The notes: generated by a model not told the origin, from the letters alone. Numbered from the stretch's first letter, positions 9,184 through 17,210 are shown. The stretch is DNA of 64,000 nucleotides from Arthrobacter sp. Soil763 (GCF_001428365.1 NZ_LMSH01000001.1:377685-441684), one strand, 5' to 3'. Translations and numbers: made by a program.

Positions 9184-12100
9184 GTGTTCACCCGCAGCTC
9201 CGTCCTGCCCGGACCGCCCCGTCGGAGGGGCGGCGCAGGACGCCCCAGCACCATCCGCGCCGGCATCGCCCTGGTGGCAGCGCTGGCCGCCACCGCCGCC
9301 GGCGTCCTTCCCGCCCAGGCCGCCCCGGACCCCCGCGGGCCCGGCGCCCCGCCGGCGTCGCATTCGCTGCGCGGGCCGGTGACCGACGAGCGGTTCTACT
9401 TTGTGATGGCGGACCGCTTCAACAACGGCAGCGCCGCCAACGACGACGGCGGGCTGGGTTCCGACCCGATGGTCTCCGGCTTCGACCCGACGCGGAAGGG
9501 TTTCTATAACGGCGGGGACCTCAAGGGCCTGCGGGAGAAGATCGACTACATCCAGGGTCTCGGCACCACCTCGATCTGGCTGACGCCGAGCTTCAAGAAC
9601 AAGGCCGTCCAGCCGGAGGACCAGTCCGCCGGGTACCACGGCTACTGGGTTACCGACTTCACCCAGATCGATCCGCACCTGGGCACCAACGCGGAGCTGA
9701 AGACCCTCATCGATGAGGCGCACTCCCGCGGCATGAAGGTCTACTTCGACATCATCACCAACCACACCGCGGACGTGATCGGCTACGAAGAGGGCGACCG
9801 CACGGCGTACAAATCCAAGGACGCCGCCCCGTACCTGACCGCTGCCGGGGAGCCCTTCGATGACCGGGACTACGCCGGCACGGCAACCTTCCCGAAGCTG
9901 GATGCGGCCACGTCGTTCCCGTACAAGCCGAAGCTGGCACCCGGGGAGGAGAACCTCAAGGTGCCGGCCTGGCTCAACGACCCGACGCTCTACCACAACC
10001 GTGGCGACACCACCTTCGAGGGCGAGAACTCCTCCTACGGCGACTTCTTCGGCCTCGACGACCTGTTCACCGAGCACCCCAGGGTGGTCAACGGCATGAT
10101 CGACATCTACGAGAAGTGGATCGGCGACTTCGGCGTCGACGGCTTCCGGATCGACACCATGAAGCACGTCAACGACGAGTTCTGGCAGCAGTTCGGCCCC
10201 CGGGTCCTCGCCTACGCCAAGGCGCACGGCAAGGACGAGTTCTTCATGTTCGGCGAGGTCTTCGACACCTCCAAGAGCTTCACCTCCCAGTTCACCACCC
10301 GCAACAAGATGCAGGCCGTGCTGGACTTCCCGTTCCAGGAGGCGGCGCGGAACTTCGCCTCGCGCGGCCAGGGCGCCAAGGACCTGGAGACATTCTTCGC
10401 CGGCGACGACTGGTACACCGACGCCGATTCCAACGTCTACGAGCTCCCCACCTTCCTGGGCAACCACGACATGGGCAGGATCGGCAGCTTCATCACCGCG
10501 GACAACCCGGGAGCGGATGATACCGAGCGCGTCGCCCGGGACCGACTGGCCCACGAGCTGATGTACTTCTCCCGCGGCAACCCGGTGGTCTACTACGGCG
10601 ACGAGCAGGGCTTCACCGGCCCCGGCGGGGACCAGGATGCCCGCCAGACGATGTTTGCCAGCAAGGTCCCGGACTACCTGGACGATGACCTACTGGGCAC
10701 CGACGCCACGCACGCGGCCGACAACTTCAACACCGCGCACCCGCTGTACCGCGACATCAGCGGACTCGCAGCCCTGACCACCGAGCACCCGGCGCTGCGC
10801 AACGGCGCCCACCAGAACCGCTATGCCTCCGACGGCCCGGGCATTTACGCCTTCTCCCGGACCGACGCCAAGGACCAGCGCGAGTACGTGGTCTCGATCA
10901 ACAACAGCAAGCAGGCGCAGACGGCAGCGGTCCCCACCTACGTGGCCAAGCGCGCCTTCACCCGGATCTACGGTGAGGCGGCCGCCGAGGTCAAGACCGC
11001 AGCCGACGGGAAGCTGACGGTCACCGTTCCGCCACTTTCCGCCGTCGTCTACGAGTCCGCCGGCCGCATCCCGCACTCCAAGGCGGCGCCCGCGGTGAGC
11101 CTGCAGGCCCCGGTAACGTCCGCCGCGGACAACAGCCGGATCCGGGTGGGAGCCGACGTCGACGGCACCTCGTTCTACGAGGTCACGTTCCAGGCCCGCA
11201 CGCCGGGCGGCGCCTGGGCCTCGATCGGCACCGATGACACGGCGCCGTACCAGGTCTTCCACGACGTCTCAGCCCTGGCGGCCGGCACCGCGGTGGAGTA
11301 CCGCGCCGTCGTCCTGGACAACGGGGCGCACACCGCCGTGAGCCAGCCCCGCAGCGGCACCGTCCCGTCCCCGGTCCTCAGCATCGTGGACCCGAAGGAG
11401 GGCAGCAGCGTCCGCGGCAAGGTCGAGGTCAGCGCCGTTGCCAGCCCGGACAAGGCCGACTACGTGGTCAGGTTCGAACGCAGCATCGACGGCGGAACGT
11501 GGATGAAGTTCGGCGAGGACAGCTCCTCCCCCGCCTACACCGCGGTGGATGACCTGGCGGAGCTGACGGTGCCGGATGGCACCGAGCTGCGGTACCGCGC
11601 GGTCCTGAGCGCACCGGGCGCCGCCGACGTCGTCAGCGGTATCCGCACCGTGGTGGCCGGGGACCTCCCCCAGCCGGATTCGGTCACCATTGCGGGCAGC
11701 CTGAACTCGGAGATGGGCTGCCCCGGCGACTGGCAGCCGGACTGCGCGGCAGCCTTCCTGAAGCTCGACCCGGCGGACAAGATCTGGCGCCTGACCGTTC
11801 CGAACCTGCCGGCCGGGAGCTACGAGTTCAAGGCCGCCATCAACGGCTCCTGGGACGAGAACTACGGCGCGGGGGGTGGCGCCAACGGCAGCAACATCGT
11901 CCTGAACCACCCCGGCGGTGCCGTGACCTTCCGCTACGACCACAGCACGCACGTCATGAGCGCCGTCTACGCCTCCCAGCAACCGACGGCCGTGGCCGTG
12001 GCCGGCGACCTCGACTCGGAGCTCGGCTGCGCCGGTGACTGGATGCCGGACTGCCCGCAGGCCCAGCTCGCCCTGGACCCGTCGGACCTCGTGTGGAAGC

Positions 12101-12279
12101 TGAGGGTCCCGGACCTGCCTGCCGGAAGTTACTCCTTCAAGGCCGCGCTCAACCGTTCATGGGCGGAGAACTACGGCGCAGGCGGCGCTCCGGGCGGAGC
12201 GAACGTGGCCTACGTGCACGACGGCGGACCGGTCACCTTCCGGTATGACCATGTCACCCACCTGATCAGCGCCGGCTAA
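9184..12279 (+). CDS. Secreted modular GH13 alpha-amylase/pullulanase-type enzyme with two X25 modules
   Basis: A 1031-residue exported starch-degrading enzyme. The signal peptide ends near LPAQAAPD (about residue 50). A GH13 barrel follows: conserved region I DIITNHT, nucleophile Asp324 in GFRIDTMKH, acid/base Glu358 in FGEVFD and transition-state stabiliser Asp429 in GNHDM, so it looks active. After the barrel and its C-terminal beta domain (to about 630) come two Ig/Fn3-like domains (about 640-825). Two X25-type modules follow (about 834-930 and 937-1030), each with the GDW-x-P-D-C and WxENYGAGG motifs seen in pullulanases and amylases. The GTG start is placed by GGAAGG at 9170-9175. Regulation is probably by a LacI-type repressor at 9089-9102. 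Specificity (amylase or pullulanase) is not decided here. Confidence 0.9.
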   Translation: MFTRSSVLPGPPRRRGGAGRPSTIRAGIALVAALAATAAGVLPAQAAPDPRGPGAPPASHSLRGPVTDERFYFVMADRFNNGSAANDDGGLGSDPMVSGFDPTRKGFYNGGDLKGLREKIDYIQGLGTTSIWLTPSFKNKAVQPEDQSAGYHGYWVTDFTQIDPHLGTNAELKTLIDEAHSRGMKVYFDIITNHTADVIGYEEGDRTAYKSKDAAPYLTAAGEPFDDRDYAGTATFPKLDAATSFPYKPKLAPGEENLKVPAWLNDPTLYHNRGDTTFEGENSSYGDFFGLDDLFTEHPRVVNGMIDIYEKWIGDFGVDGFRIDTMKHVNDEFWQQFGPRVLAYAKAHGKDEFFMFGEVFDTSKSFTSQFTTRNKMQAVLDFPFQEAARNFASRGQGAKDLETFFAGDDWYTDADSNVYELPTFLGNHDMGRIGSFITADNPGADDTERVARDRLAHELMYFSRGNPVVYYGDEQGFTGPGGDQDARQTMFASKVPDYLDDDLLGTDATHAADNFNTAHPLYRDISGLAALTTEHPALRNGAHQNRYASDGPGIYAFSRTDAKDQREYVVSINNSKQAQTAAVPTYVAKRAFTRIYGEAAAEVKTAADGKLTVTVPPLSAVVYESAGRIPHSKAAPAVSLQAPVTSAADNSRIRVGADVDGTSFYEVTFQARTPGGAWASIGTDDTAPYQVFHDVSALAAGTAVEYRAVVLDNGAHTAVSQPRSGTVPSPVLSIVDPKEGSSVRGKVEVSAVASPDKADYVVRFERSIDGGTWMKFGEDSSSPAYTAVDDLAELTVPDGTELRYRAVLSAPGAADVVSGIRTVVAGDLPQPDSVTIAGSLNSEMGCPGDWQPDCAAAFLKLDPADKIWRLTVPNLPAGSYEFKAAINGSWDENYGAGGGANGSNIVLNHPGGAVTFRYDHSTHVMSAVYASQQPTAVAVAGDLDSELGCAGDWMPDCPQAQLALDPSDLVWKLRVPDLPAGSYSFKAALNRSWAENYGAGGAPGGANVAYVHDGGPVTFRYDHVTHLISAG

Positions 12280-12305
12280 CCCGGGGGCCGTCCCTACGGA
12301 CGAGA

Positions 12306-12353
12306 AAGGCCGGTATGCACTCCTGGAAACAACGCAGGGTGCATGCCGGCCTT
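12306..12353. terminator. Bidirectional terminator between the amylase and kinase genes
   Basis: Arms AAGGCCGGTATGCAC (12306-12320) and GTGCATGCCGGCCTT (12339-12353) pair over 15 bp with one wobble. The genes on both sides converge on it. Confidence 0.7.
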
Positions 12354-12379
12354 CCGCATAGCTCGGCCCGGGCGGCGCC

Positions 12380-13285
12380 TCAGCCGACCAGCCGGAGCGG
12401 CGGCAGCGGGCGGGCCAGCCTGGCTGCGAGCTTGCGGGCCGCGGCCGCCGTGGGCCGGGCGGCGGGATCCATGGCCGTCATCGCGCTGAGCAGGGAGACC
12501 CAGCCGGCGCCCAGACCCGGGGGAATCTCCGGGCTCCGCAGGGTGCGGGCCACGAGCGATTCGACCGGCGTCCCCGGATACGCCTTGACCCCGGTGAGGC
12601 ACTCCAGCAGCACGAGGCCCAGCGCGTAAATATCGGTGGCGGCGTGGAGCGGCCGGTCGGCGGCCTGCTCGGGGCTCATGTAATGCACGGTCCCGGAGGA
12701 TTCCCCCGGCTCCGGTGCGGTGCCTGCCGGCGTGGCGATCCCGAAGTCGGCGATACGTACCGAACACCTCCGGAGCGCGCTGAGCAGGATGTTGGCAGGC
12801 TTGATGTCCCGGTGAACGAGCCCGCGGGCGTGCACGTGGTCCAGGCCGGACAGCGCGGCGGCGGCCCAGCCGGCCACCTCCTCCGCGGCGGACGCCCCGC
12901 CCCGGATCCGCTCGGCCAGGCTGCCGCCGAAGGCGAACTCCTCCACCAGGAACGGCCGGCCCGCCCACTGATCGCCGTCCGGGACTGTGCCGGCGGCGAC
13001 GAAGCTGACGATTGCCGGGTGGTCGAGACCCGCCAGAACCTCCGCTTCGGCGTGGATCCGCCGGGCGTGCTTCTCGCCGGGGCCTTCGGCGACCTTGATG
13101 GCCACGGTCCGGTCCGTGGCGAGGTCCGTGCCGCGGAAGACAGTGGCGGTCGCGCCGCGGCCCAGGAGTTCATGGACCAGGAAGCGCCCCTCGCGAGCCT
13201 CCGGCAGGGGCAGGATCCGGGCGTCGAGCCCGGCGGCCGGGCCGGGGGCTGCGGCGGGGGCTTCCAACACCGGGGCGGCGCTCAT
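12380..13285 (-). CDS. Soluble Ser/Thr protein kinase
   Basis: A 301-residue Hanks-type kinase with every core motif: glycine loop LLGRGATATVFRG, catalytic Lys in VAIKVAEG, HRDIKPANILL, and DFG in IADFGIATP. SSGTVHYMSPEQA is the activation segment ending in the P+1 loop. It has no transmembrane segment and no PASTA or other sensor domain, so it is cytoplasmic and needs another input. Its ATG overlaps the TGA of the small upstream gene by four bases (ATGA, 13282-13285), so the two are translationally coupled and probably work together. The activation loop has Ser/Thr residues that could be autophosphorylated. Targets are unknown. Confidence 0.9.
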   Translation of the reverse strand: MSAAPVLEAPAAAPGPAAGLDARILPLPEAREGRFLVHELLGRGATATVFRGTDLATDRTVAIKVAEGPGEKHARRIHAEAEVLAGLDHPAIVSFVAAGTVPDGDQWAGRPFLVEEFAFGGSLAERIRGGASAAEEVAGWAAAALSGLDHVHARGLVHRDIKPANILLSALRRCSVRIADFGIATPAGTAPEPGESSGTVHYMSPEQAADRPLHAATDIYALGLVLLECLTGVKAYPGTPVESLVARTLRSPEIPPGLGAGWVSLLSAMTAMDPAARPTAAAARKLAARLARPLPPLRLVG

Positions 13286-13575
13286 GAAAGCGAAGCCAGC
13301 GCGTTGGAGGTATGGACGACGCCGTCGAGCTGGAAGCCGCAGGAGCAGCGCCATACGGGCGGCAGCTCGAGCGCCCCGTCACCGGCACCGAACGTATGGG
13401 CGGACATGGGGTCGAGCGCCGGGGCAGCCCACGTCATCGGGGTGCCGCAATGGCTGGGGGCCTTGCTGGCCGGATTGAGCGGCGGGACTCCGGCCCCTGC
13501 TGCCGGGGAGTAGGGCACACCCAGCGGGGCGGCTCCGGCCCCCGGGGTCCCGGTGATCGTCAACAACTCAGTCAC
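13282..13575 (-). CDS. Small Cys-containing protein coupled to the Ser/Thr kinase
   Basis: A 97-residue protein I do not recognise. A flexible Gly/Ala/Pro-rich N-terminal 40 residues precede SHCGTPMTW and, about 35 residues later, VWRCSCGFQLDGVVH. The C-x(n)-CxC arrangement with His/Cys neighbours suggests a small zinc ribbon, but only three Cys and nearby His are present. The GTG start at 13575 has GGAGGAG directly upstream. It overlaps the kinase start by four bases, the geometry of a sensor or adaptor made at the same ratio as its kinase. A palindromic site (13627-13646) precedes it. The function is a guess; the coupling is seen directly. Confidence 0.6.
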   Translation of the reverse strand: MTELLTITGTPGAGAAPLGVPYSPAAGAGVPPLNPASKAPSHCGTPMTWAAPALDPMSAHTFGAGDGALELPPVWRCSCGFQLDGVVHTSNALASLS

Positions 13576-13626
13576 GACTCCTCCAAAGCAAACGAATAAC
13601 TGACACAGGTAGTAAGCATACATATC

Positions 13627-13646
13627 ACTAGTCGAACTAGCTAGTT
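13627..13646. promoter_or_regulatory. CTAG-rich palindromic site upstream of the small protein/kinase operon
   Basis: A perfect 12-bp palindrome, AACTAG-CTAGTT (13635-13646), overlaps a further ACTAG (13627-13631), giving three CTAG-containing half-sites. It lies about 50-70 bases before the GTG at 13575 and about 40 bases after the end of the MarR gene. A MarR/TetR-size dimer would fit; the neighbouring MarR protein is the obvious candidate. Confidence 0.45.
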
Positions 13647-13683
13647 ACCTGGTCAGAAAGTTTGCCGAGGAGCGGCCGCGGCT

Positions 13684-14187
13684 TTAGTGGCCCTCGCTGT
13701 ACTCCCGGAGCGCCTGGGTCATGCCGCGGAGGAACGACACGATGACGCGGCTCTCCTCCGGGCTGAGGGTTTCGGCGACCGCCAGCATCTTGCGGTGCAT
13801 CTGGCCGAGCGTGGCGCGCACTTCGGCGTCCGTCTCGGCGGTCGGGACGATCACCAGGGCCCGCCGGTCGGTCGGATGGGGTTCGCGCCGGACATGCCCG
13901 CTCGCGACGAGGCGGTCGATCAGGGAAGTGGTGGACGCGGTCGTGATGCCGAGCAGGCGGCTGAGATCCTTGGGGCCCATGCGTCCCCCGGCCGCTTCCG
14001 CCCGGAGCAGGTACCGCAGTGCGAGGAGGTCCGTCTCCCCCATGCCCATGGAGTCCCGGGTGGACCGCCGGGACTCCACCTCGGCCGCGCGGTAGCCGCG
14101 CAGGGCCTGCAGCACCGCTGTGGGGGGATCGACGCGCTCGTCGGGTGCGTACCAGTACCCGGAGCCGGCCGGGGTTTCCGTGTCCAT
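13684..14187 (-). CDS. MarR family transcriptional regulator
   Basis: A 167-residue winged-helix regulator. After a 35-residue lead comes a dimer helix, then the DNA-binding region MGPKDLSRLLGITTASTTSL with the recognition helix, and the wing with HPTDRRALVIVPT, whose DRR is the family signature. It ends in a long dimerisation helix (LSPEESRVIVSFLRGM). MarR proteins respond to phenolics, oxidants or other small molecules. The gene lies upstream of, and on the same strand as, the small protein/kinase pair. CTAG-containing repeats occur both before this gene (14196-14217) and before the pair, consistent with autoregulation and control of its neighbours. Confidence 0.88.
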   Translation of the reverse strand: MDTETPAGSGYWYAPDERVDPPTAVLQALRGYRAAEVESRRSTRDSMGMGETDLLALRYLLRAEAAGGRMGPKDLSRLLGITTASTTSLIDRLVASGHVRREPHPTDRRALVIVPTAETDAEVRATLGQMHRKMLAVAETLSPEESRVIVSFLRGMTQALREYSEGH

Positions 14188-14195
14188 GCCGTAAT

Positions 14196-14217
14196 CCTAG
14201 CCGAGCTGACTACTAGG
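14196..14217. promoter_or_regulatory. Inverted repeat in front of the MarR gene
   Basis: CCTAG (14196-14200) and CTAGG (14213-14217), with a 12-base spacer, lie 9-30 bases upstream of the MarR start. They share the CTAG core with the site at 13627-13646 and are a plausible autoregulatory operator. Confidence 0.35.
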
Positions 14218-14261
14218 CAGGCTTGCCGTGTTAGCAGAGGGCAAGCACCGGGGCCGGATGC

Positions 14262-14304
14262 AAAAAATCCCCGGCTTCCTGTCGCCAGGATGCCGGGGTT
14301 TTTC
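14262..14304. terminator. Bidirectional terminator after tRNA-Lys
   Basis: Inverted arms with core ATCCCCGGC / GCCGGGGTT plus an inner helix CCTG/CAGG and loop TCGC are bordered by AAAAA on the left and TTTTT on the right. A T-run therefore follows the stem on either strand. It terminates the minus-strand tRNA. Confidence 0.75.
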
Positions 14305-14322
14305 CACTCTTCGCTAAAAGAG

Positions 14323-14395
14323 TGGGCCCTGTGGGGATCGAACCCACGACCCACGGATTAAAAGTCCGATGCTCTACCAACTGAGCTAAAGGCCC
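14323..14395 (-). tRNA. tRNA-Lys (anticodon TTT)
   Basis: A 73-nt cloverleaf read on the minus strand. The acceptor GGGCCTT pairs with AGGGCCC (one T-G wobble), followed by TA, the D arm GCTCAGTTGGTAGAGC, and an anticodon stem with loop CTTTTAA (anticodon TTT). The T arm is GTGGG-TTCGATC-CCCAC, and the discriminator is A. No CCA is encoded (CTC follows). The first base pair of the anticodon stem is a T-T mismatch; all else pairs. Confidence 0.95.
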
Positions 14396-14594
14396 CAGCC
14401 GACAGCCGCGGCGGCGGAAAACTCCGCCGTTCAACGGCACGTCGGCCCAGTCCATTTCTGGACGTTAACACTGTACCCCAGACCCGGGCGCGCTTTTCAC
14501 CCGTCCCGCGCGGCGCCGTCGGGCCCGGTTCCCGGGCCGCACGGGGCCAGGGGCCTCGCTCGATTCCCGGAATGCACAGGAGTAGCGTGGTGCC

Positions 14595-15251
14595 ATGAGC
14601 GAGCAATCAGGAGCCGGCAGCCCCGGACCGCACCGTCACCACAAGCCGAAGCCGTTCGCGCCGATCGATTTCGAGCCGTTTGCCGGCGGAGCGGACCCCG
14701 CACGCGTCTCCGAGGCCGCGCATCTTGCGGCACAGGCCCTGGTCCGCCGCGGACGGGACAGTGACGATCCGAAGGTGACCCGACGGCTGGTCAAGCTCGC
14801 CGACGAACAAGGGCTGGACGCGATCGCCGAGATGTGGGCCGAGAGCCCTGCCCGGTCGCTGCCCGGCGCCCTCTGGCGCCTGTATGCCCTCCGCGCCGCC
14901 ACGATCCGGGACCCGGAGCGGATCTCGGTCTACTTCAGGGCCGGCAAGGACACCGCGCAGGTCTCCCACGTCGTCGCCGGTGCGGCCGAGCCGCCGGGCG
15001 CCGATGAAATGAAATCCATGGCGGATGCCATCCTTTCCGGCGCGTTCGACGGCGAATTCGACGTCGCGCTGGAGCGCTCGGCGGCGTTCTGCAGGGTGGT
15101 GGCACTGGGCCAGGCGACGCTCGCGGACGGGGCGGAGCACAGCAACGCGAACCACGCCAGCAAGCTCACCCGGAATTCACACCTTCTGGTCAAAACCGCG
15201 GAGGACCTTGAACACGCCGCCAACGCCTGGCGGCTGGGCGAACTCGACTGA
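14595..15251 (+). CDS. Conserved-looking protein of unknown function
   Basis: A 218-residue soluble protein that I cannot assign. The N-terminal 15 residues are basic and His-rich (PGPHRHHKPKPF). The rest is almost entirely helical (HLAAQALVRRGRDSDD, RLVKLADEQGLDAIAEMW, GALWRLYALRAATIRD) and ends in a helix with NSHLLVKTAEDLEHAANAWR. Codon use and GC match its neighbours, and AGGAG lies about 12 bases before the ATG, supporting a real gene. No catalytic motif, transmembrane segment or metal-site pattern stands out. It stands alone between tRNA-Lys and the structured element at 15304-15387. Confidence 0.65.
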   Translation: MSEQSGAGSPGPHRHHKPKPFAPIDFEPFAGGADPARVSEAAHLAAQALVRRGRDSDDPKVTRRLVKLADEQGLDAIAEMWAESPARSLPGALWRLYALRAATIRDPERISVYFRAGKDTAQVSHVVAGAAEPPGADEMKSMADAILSGAFDGEFDVALERSAAFCRVVALGQATLADGAEHSNANHASKLTRNSHLLVKTAEDLEHAANAWRLGELD

Positions 15252-15556
15252 GGCCCGTTCTGTCAATGTTGACTTGGTCCTGCCGACGTAGAAAACTAAA
15301 GGCGGTGCCGAACCGCGAAACCCCCGGGCTTCAACAATTAGCCGCCTAGAGCGGCCTACCGCCGAGAGGCGTATCCGGTTCGGCACCATTTTCATGCCCG
15401 CACGCGGCAGCCGTGCCCCGGTCCGGGCCCGGCAGGCCCCGGTCCCGGCGCCGCCGGCCCGGACGGTAAAGTAATGCCCATGCGCGGGTCATCGTCACGT
15501 ACCAGGGCCGGCAGAGACCATCCGTGTAAGCCTCGTCCGGAAACCGGTAACCCCAC
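15252..15556 (+). other. 305-base intergenic leader of the DUF47-pit pair
   Basis: No gene is visible. The stretch holds a short inverted repeat GTCAA-TG-TTGAC (15262-15273), the 84-nt structured element (15304-15387), and then about 170 bases of GC-rich DNA running to the GTG of the DUF47 gene. Confidence 0.6.
15304..15387 (+). other. 84-nt structured element, possible leader RNA or terminator
   Basis: Perfect 12-base terminal arms (15304-15315 GGTGCCGAACCG; 15376-15387 CGGTTCGGCACC) enclose two further hairpins: GCCGC-CTAGA-GCGGC (15341-15355) and CGCC-GAGA-GGCG (15360-15371), the latter with a GNRA tetraloop. A competing pairing, GGCT (15327-15330) with AGCC (15340-15343), excludes the first hairpin. 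ATTTTC follows the right arm. It lies 170 bases before the DUF47-pit pair and 50 bases after the preceding gene, so it may be a complex terminator, a regulatory leader or a small mobile repeat. No known RNA family was recognised. Confidence 0.45.
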
Positions 15557-16174
15557 GTGAAGCTGCGCCTTTTCCCCCAGGAGCCCGCCGGGCTGAACCT
15601 GCTGTCCCAGATGGCCCGCCAGATCGCCATGGCCACCGGGACGCTCTCGGAGATCCTCGGCGCCCCGGCCAGCGAGCACCAGCGCCTCGTCGAGGACATG
15701 CACGACCACGAGGCCAAGGCGGCGGAACTGCACTTCGCGCTCCTGACCCACATGCGCACCAGCTTCCTGAACCCGCTGCCCCGCGAAGACATGTATGCGC
15801 TCTCGCGCTACCTGAACGAGGCGATGGAAAAGCTCGACGCGGCCGCCGACCTCGTCTTCCTGTACAAGCTGGAGCGGCTGCCCCGGCGCGCGGCGGACCA
15901 GCTCGAAATCATCAGCCGGCAGGCGGAGCTCACCGTCGACGCCATGCGGCAGCTGGACAACCTCGATGACCTCGAGGACTACTGGATCGAGGTGCTCCGC
16001 CTCACCAAGCGCGCCGAGCGCACCCACCGCGTATGGGTGGCGGACATGCTCAAGGACATGAAGTCGGCCCAGTACGCCCGCAACCGGGACATCGCGGACC
16101 AGCTGGTGGAGGTCACCAAGGACATGCGCCGGATCGCAACCCAGGTGGGCAGCATCATCGTCAAGGAATCCTGA
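15557..16174 (+). CDS. DUF47 family protein, PhoU-like partner of the Pit transporter
   Basis: A 205-residue all-helical protein of the DUF47/PhoU-like family. It has long amphipathic helices with the repeated acidic metal-binding motifs of the fold (EDMHDHEAKAAELHFAL near residue 45; REDMYALSRYLNEAMEKLDA near 77). Family members sit beside Pit phosphate transporters and are thought to regulate them. The GTG start is followed by LRLFPQEPAGLNLL, the usual beginning of this family. Its TGA is separated from the GTG of the transporter by one base, so the pair is an operon with coupled translation. The 84-nt structured element lies upstream. Confidence 0.85.
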   Translation: MKLRLFPQEPAGLNLLSQMARQIAMATGTLSEILGAPASEHQRLVEDMHDHEAKAAELHFALLTHMRTSFLNPLPREDMYALSRYLNEAMEKLDAAADLVFLYKLERLPRRAADQLEIISRQAELTVDAMRQLDNLDDLEDYWIEVLRLTKRAERTHRVWVADMLKDMKSAQYARNRDIADQLVEVTKDMRRIATQVGSIIVKES

Positions 16175-16175
16175 G

Positions 16176-17192
16176 GTGTCGGTCGTTTTCTTTGCCCTGG
16201 TGGTGGTTTCCGCCGGGGCATTCGCCTTCCTCAACGGCTTCCGCGACGCGTCGTCCTCGGTAGCCCTCGCCGTCCGGACGCGGGCGCTCACCCCCACCGT
16301 GGCGGTGCTGCTGGCCGGGCTGTTCAACTTTGTCGGCGCCGCCCTGAGCGCGGCGATGGCCCTGGAGGTCAGCAGGGCCTGGGTGGTGCTGCCGGCCGGA
16401 GGCAACGGCCTGAGCATCCTGACCGCCGGGCTGCTGAGCGCGGTGCTGTGGGGCATCTACACCTGGTGGCGGGGCATCCCCTCGTCCTCGACGCACGCGC
16501 TGGTCGGCGGCCTGGCCGGAGCCGGCGTCGCCAGCGTCGCCGTCGGCGGGCATTCGGTCCTGGGCGTTGACCAGTCCCTGCTGTCCCAGGTCGTCCTTCC
16601 CCTGCTGCTGTCGCCGGTGATCGCCTTCGCCGGAGCCTACCTGCTGGTCTGGCCCGCCACCTGGGCCGCCCGCTACACGCCGCCCAGCGTGGTGAACAGC
16701 AGGTCCCGCCGCGCCCAGGCCATCGCCGCGGGCGCGGTCGCGTTCGGTCACGGCCTGCAGGACGGCCAGCGCACCGGCGCGGTGCTGGTGCTGGCGATGC
16801 TGGCCGCAGGCATCCCCGCCGGCGGATCGATCCCGGCCTGGGTGGCGCTGCTGACGGCCGGCATGCTCACCGCGGGCACCCTGGCGGGCGGCTGGCGGAT
16901 CTCCTACACGATCGGTTACCGGATGATCCGGACCGATCCGCTGCGCGGATCCGTCGCGCAGCTCTTCAGCAGCGCCATCCTGCTGGTGGGCGCGATCGGG
17001 CTGCACTGGCCGGTCTCCACCACCCACACGGTGACCTCGGCCGTGCTGGGCGCGGGCTCCAACCAGCGTTATGCCGGGACGGACCGGCGGCTGGTGCTGC
17101 GGATCCTGGTCTTCTGGGTCCTGGCCCCCCTGGCCACCGCCGCGGCCGCGTTCGTGCTCGAACTCGCGCTCTCACCGCTGGCCGGGCTCTAG
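16176..17192 (+). CDS. pit: Low-affinity inorganic phosphate transporter (Pit)
   Basis: A 338-residue PiT-family (PHO4) permease, a cation-coupled phosphate importer of the inner membrane with about ten transmembrane segments. The duplicated signature is visible: FLNGFRDASSSVALAVRTRAL at the N terminus and AFGHGLQDGQRTGAVL about residue 190, plus PSSSTHALVGG and STTHTVTSAVLG, the paired STxHA/STTHT motifs of the family. The first repeat has NGFRD in place of the more usual NGFHD. It follows the DUF47 gene by one base and converges on pstB with only 18 bases between stops. No PHO-box is visible upstream, in contrast to pstS. Confidence 0.9.
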   Translation: MSVVFFALVVVSAGAFAFLNGFRDASSSVALAVRTRALTPTVAVLLAGLFNFVGAALSAAMALEVSRAWVVLPAGGNGLSILTAGLLSAVLWGIYTWWRGIPSSSTHALVGGLAGAGVASVAVGGHSVLGVDQSLLSQVVLPLLLSPVIAFAGAYLLVWPATWAARYTPPSVVNSRSRRAQAIAAGAVAFGHGLQDGQRTGAVLVLAMLAAGIPAGGSIPAWVALLTAGMLTAGTLAGGWRISYTIGYRMIRTDPLRGSVAQLFSSAILLVGAIGLHWPVSTTHTVTSAVLGAGSNQRYAGTDRRLVLRILVFWVLAPLATAAAAFVLELALSPLAGL

Positions 17193-17210
17193 GACCCCCC
17201 GGCCGGCGGC

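Noticed and set aside
15304..15387. Possible tRNA, including a selenocysteine-like one (TCA in a loop, CACCA-like 3' end)
   Set aside because: There is no D arm or normal T arm, and the 12-bp terminal stem is too long for a tRNA acceptor. The TCA loop resemblance is chance.
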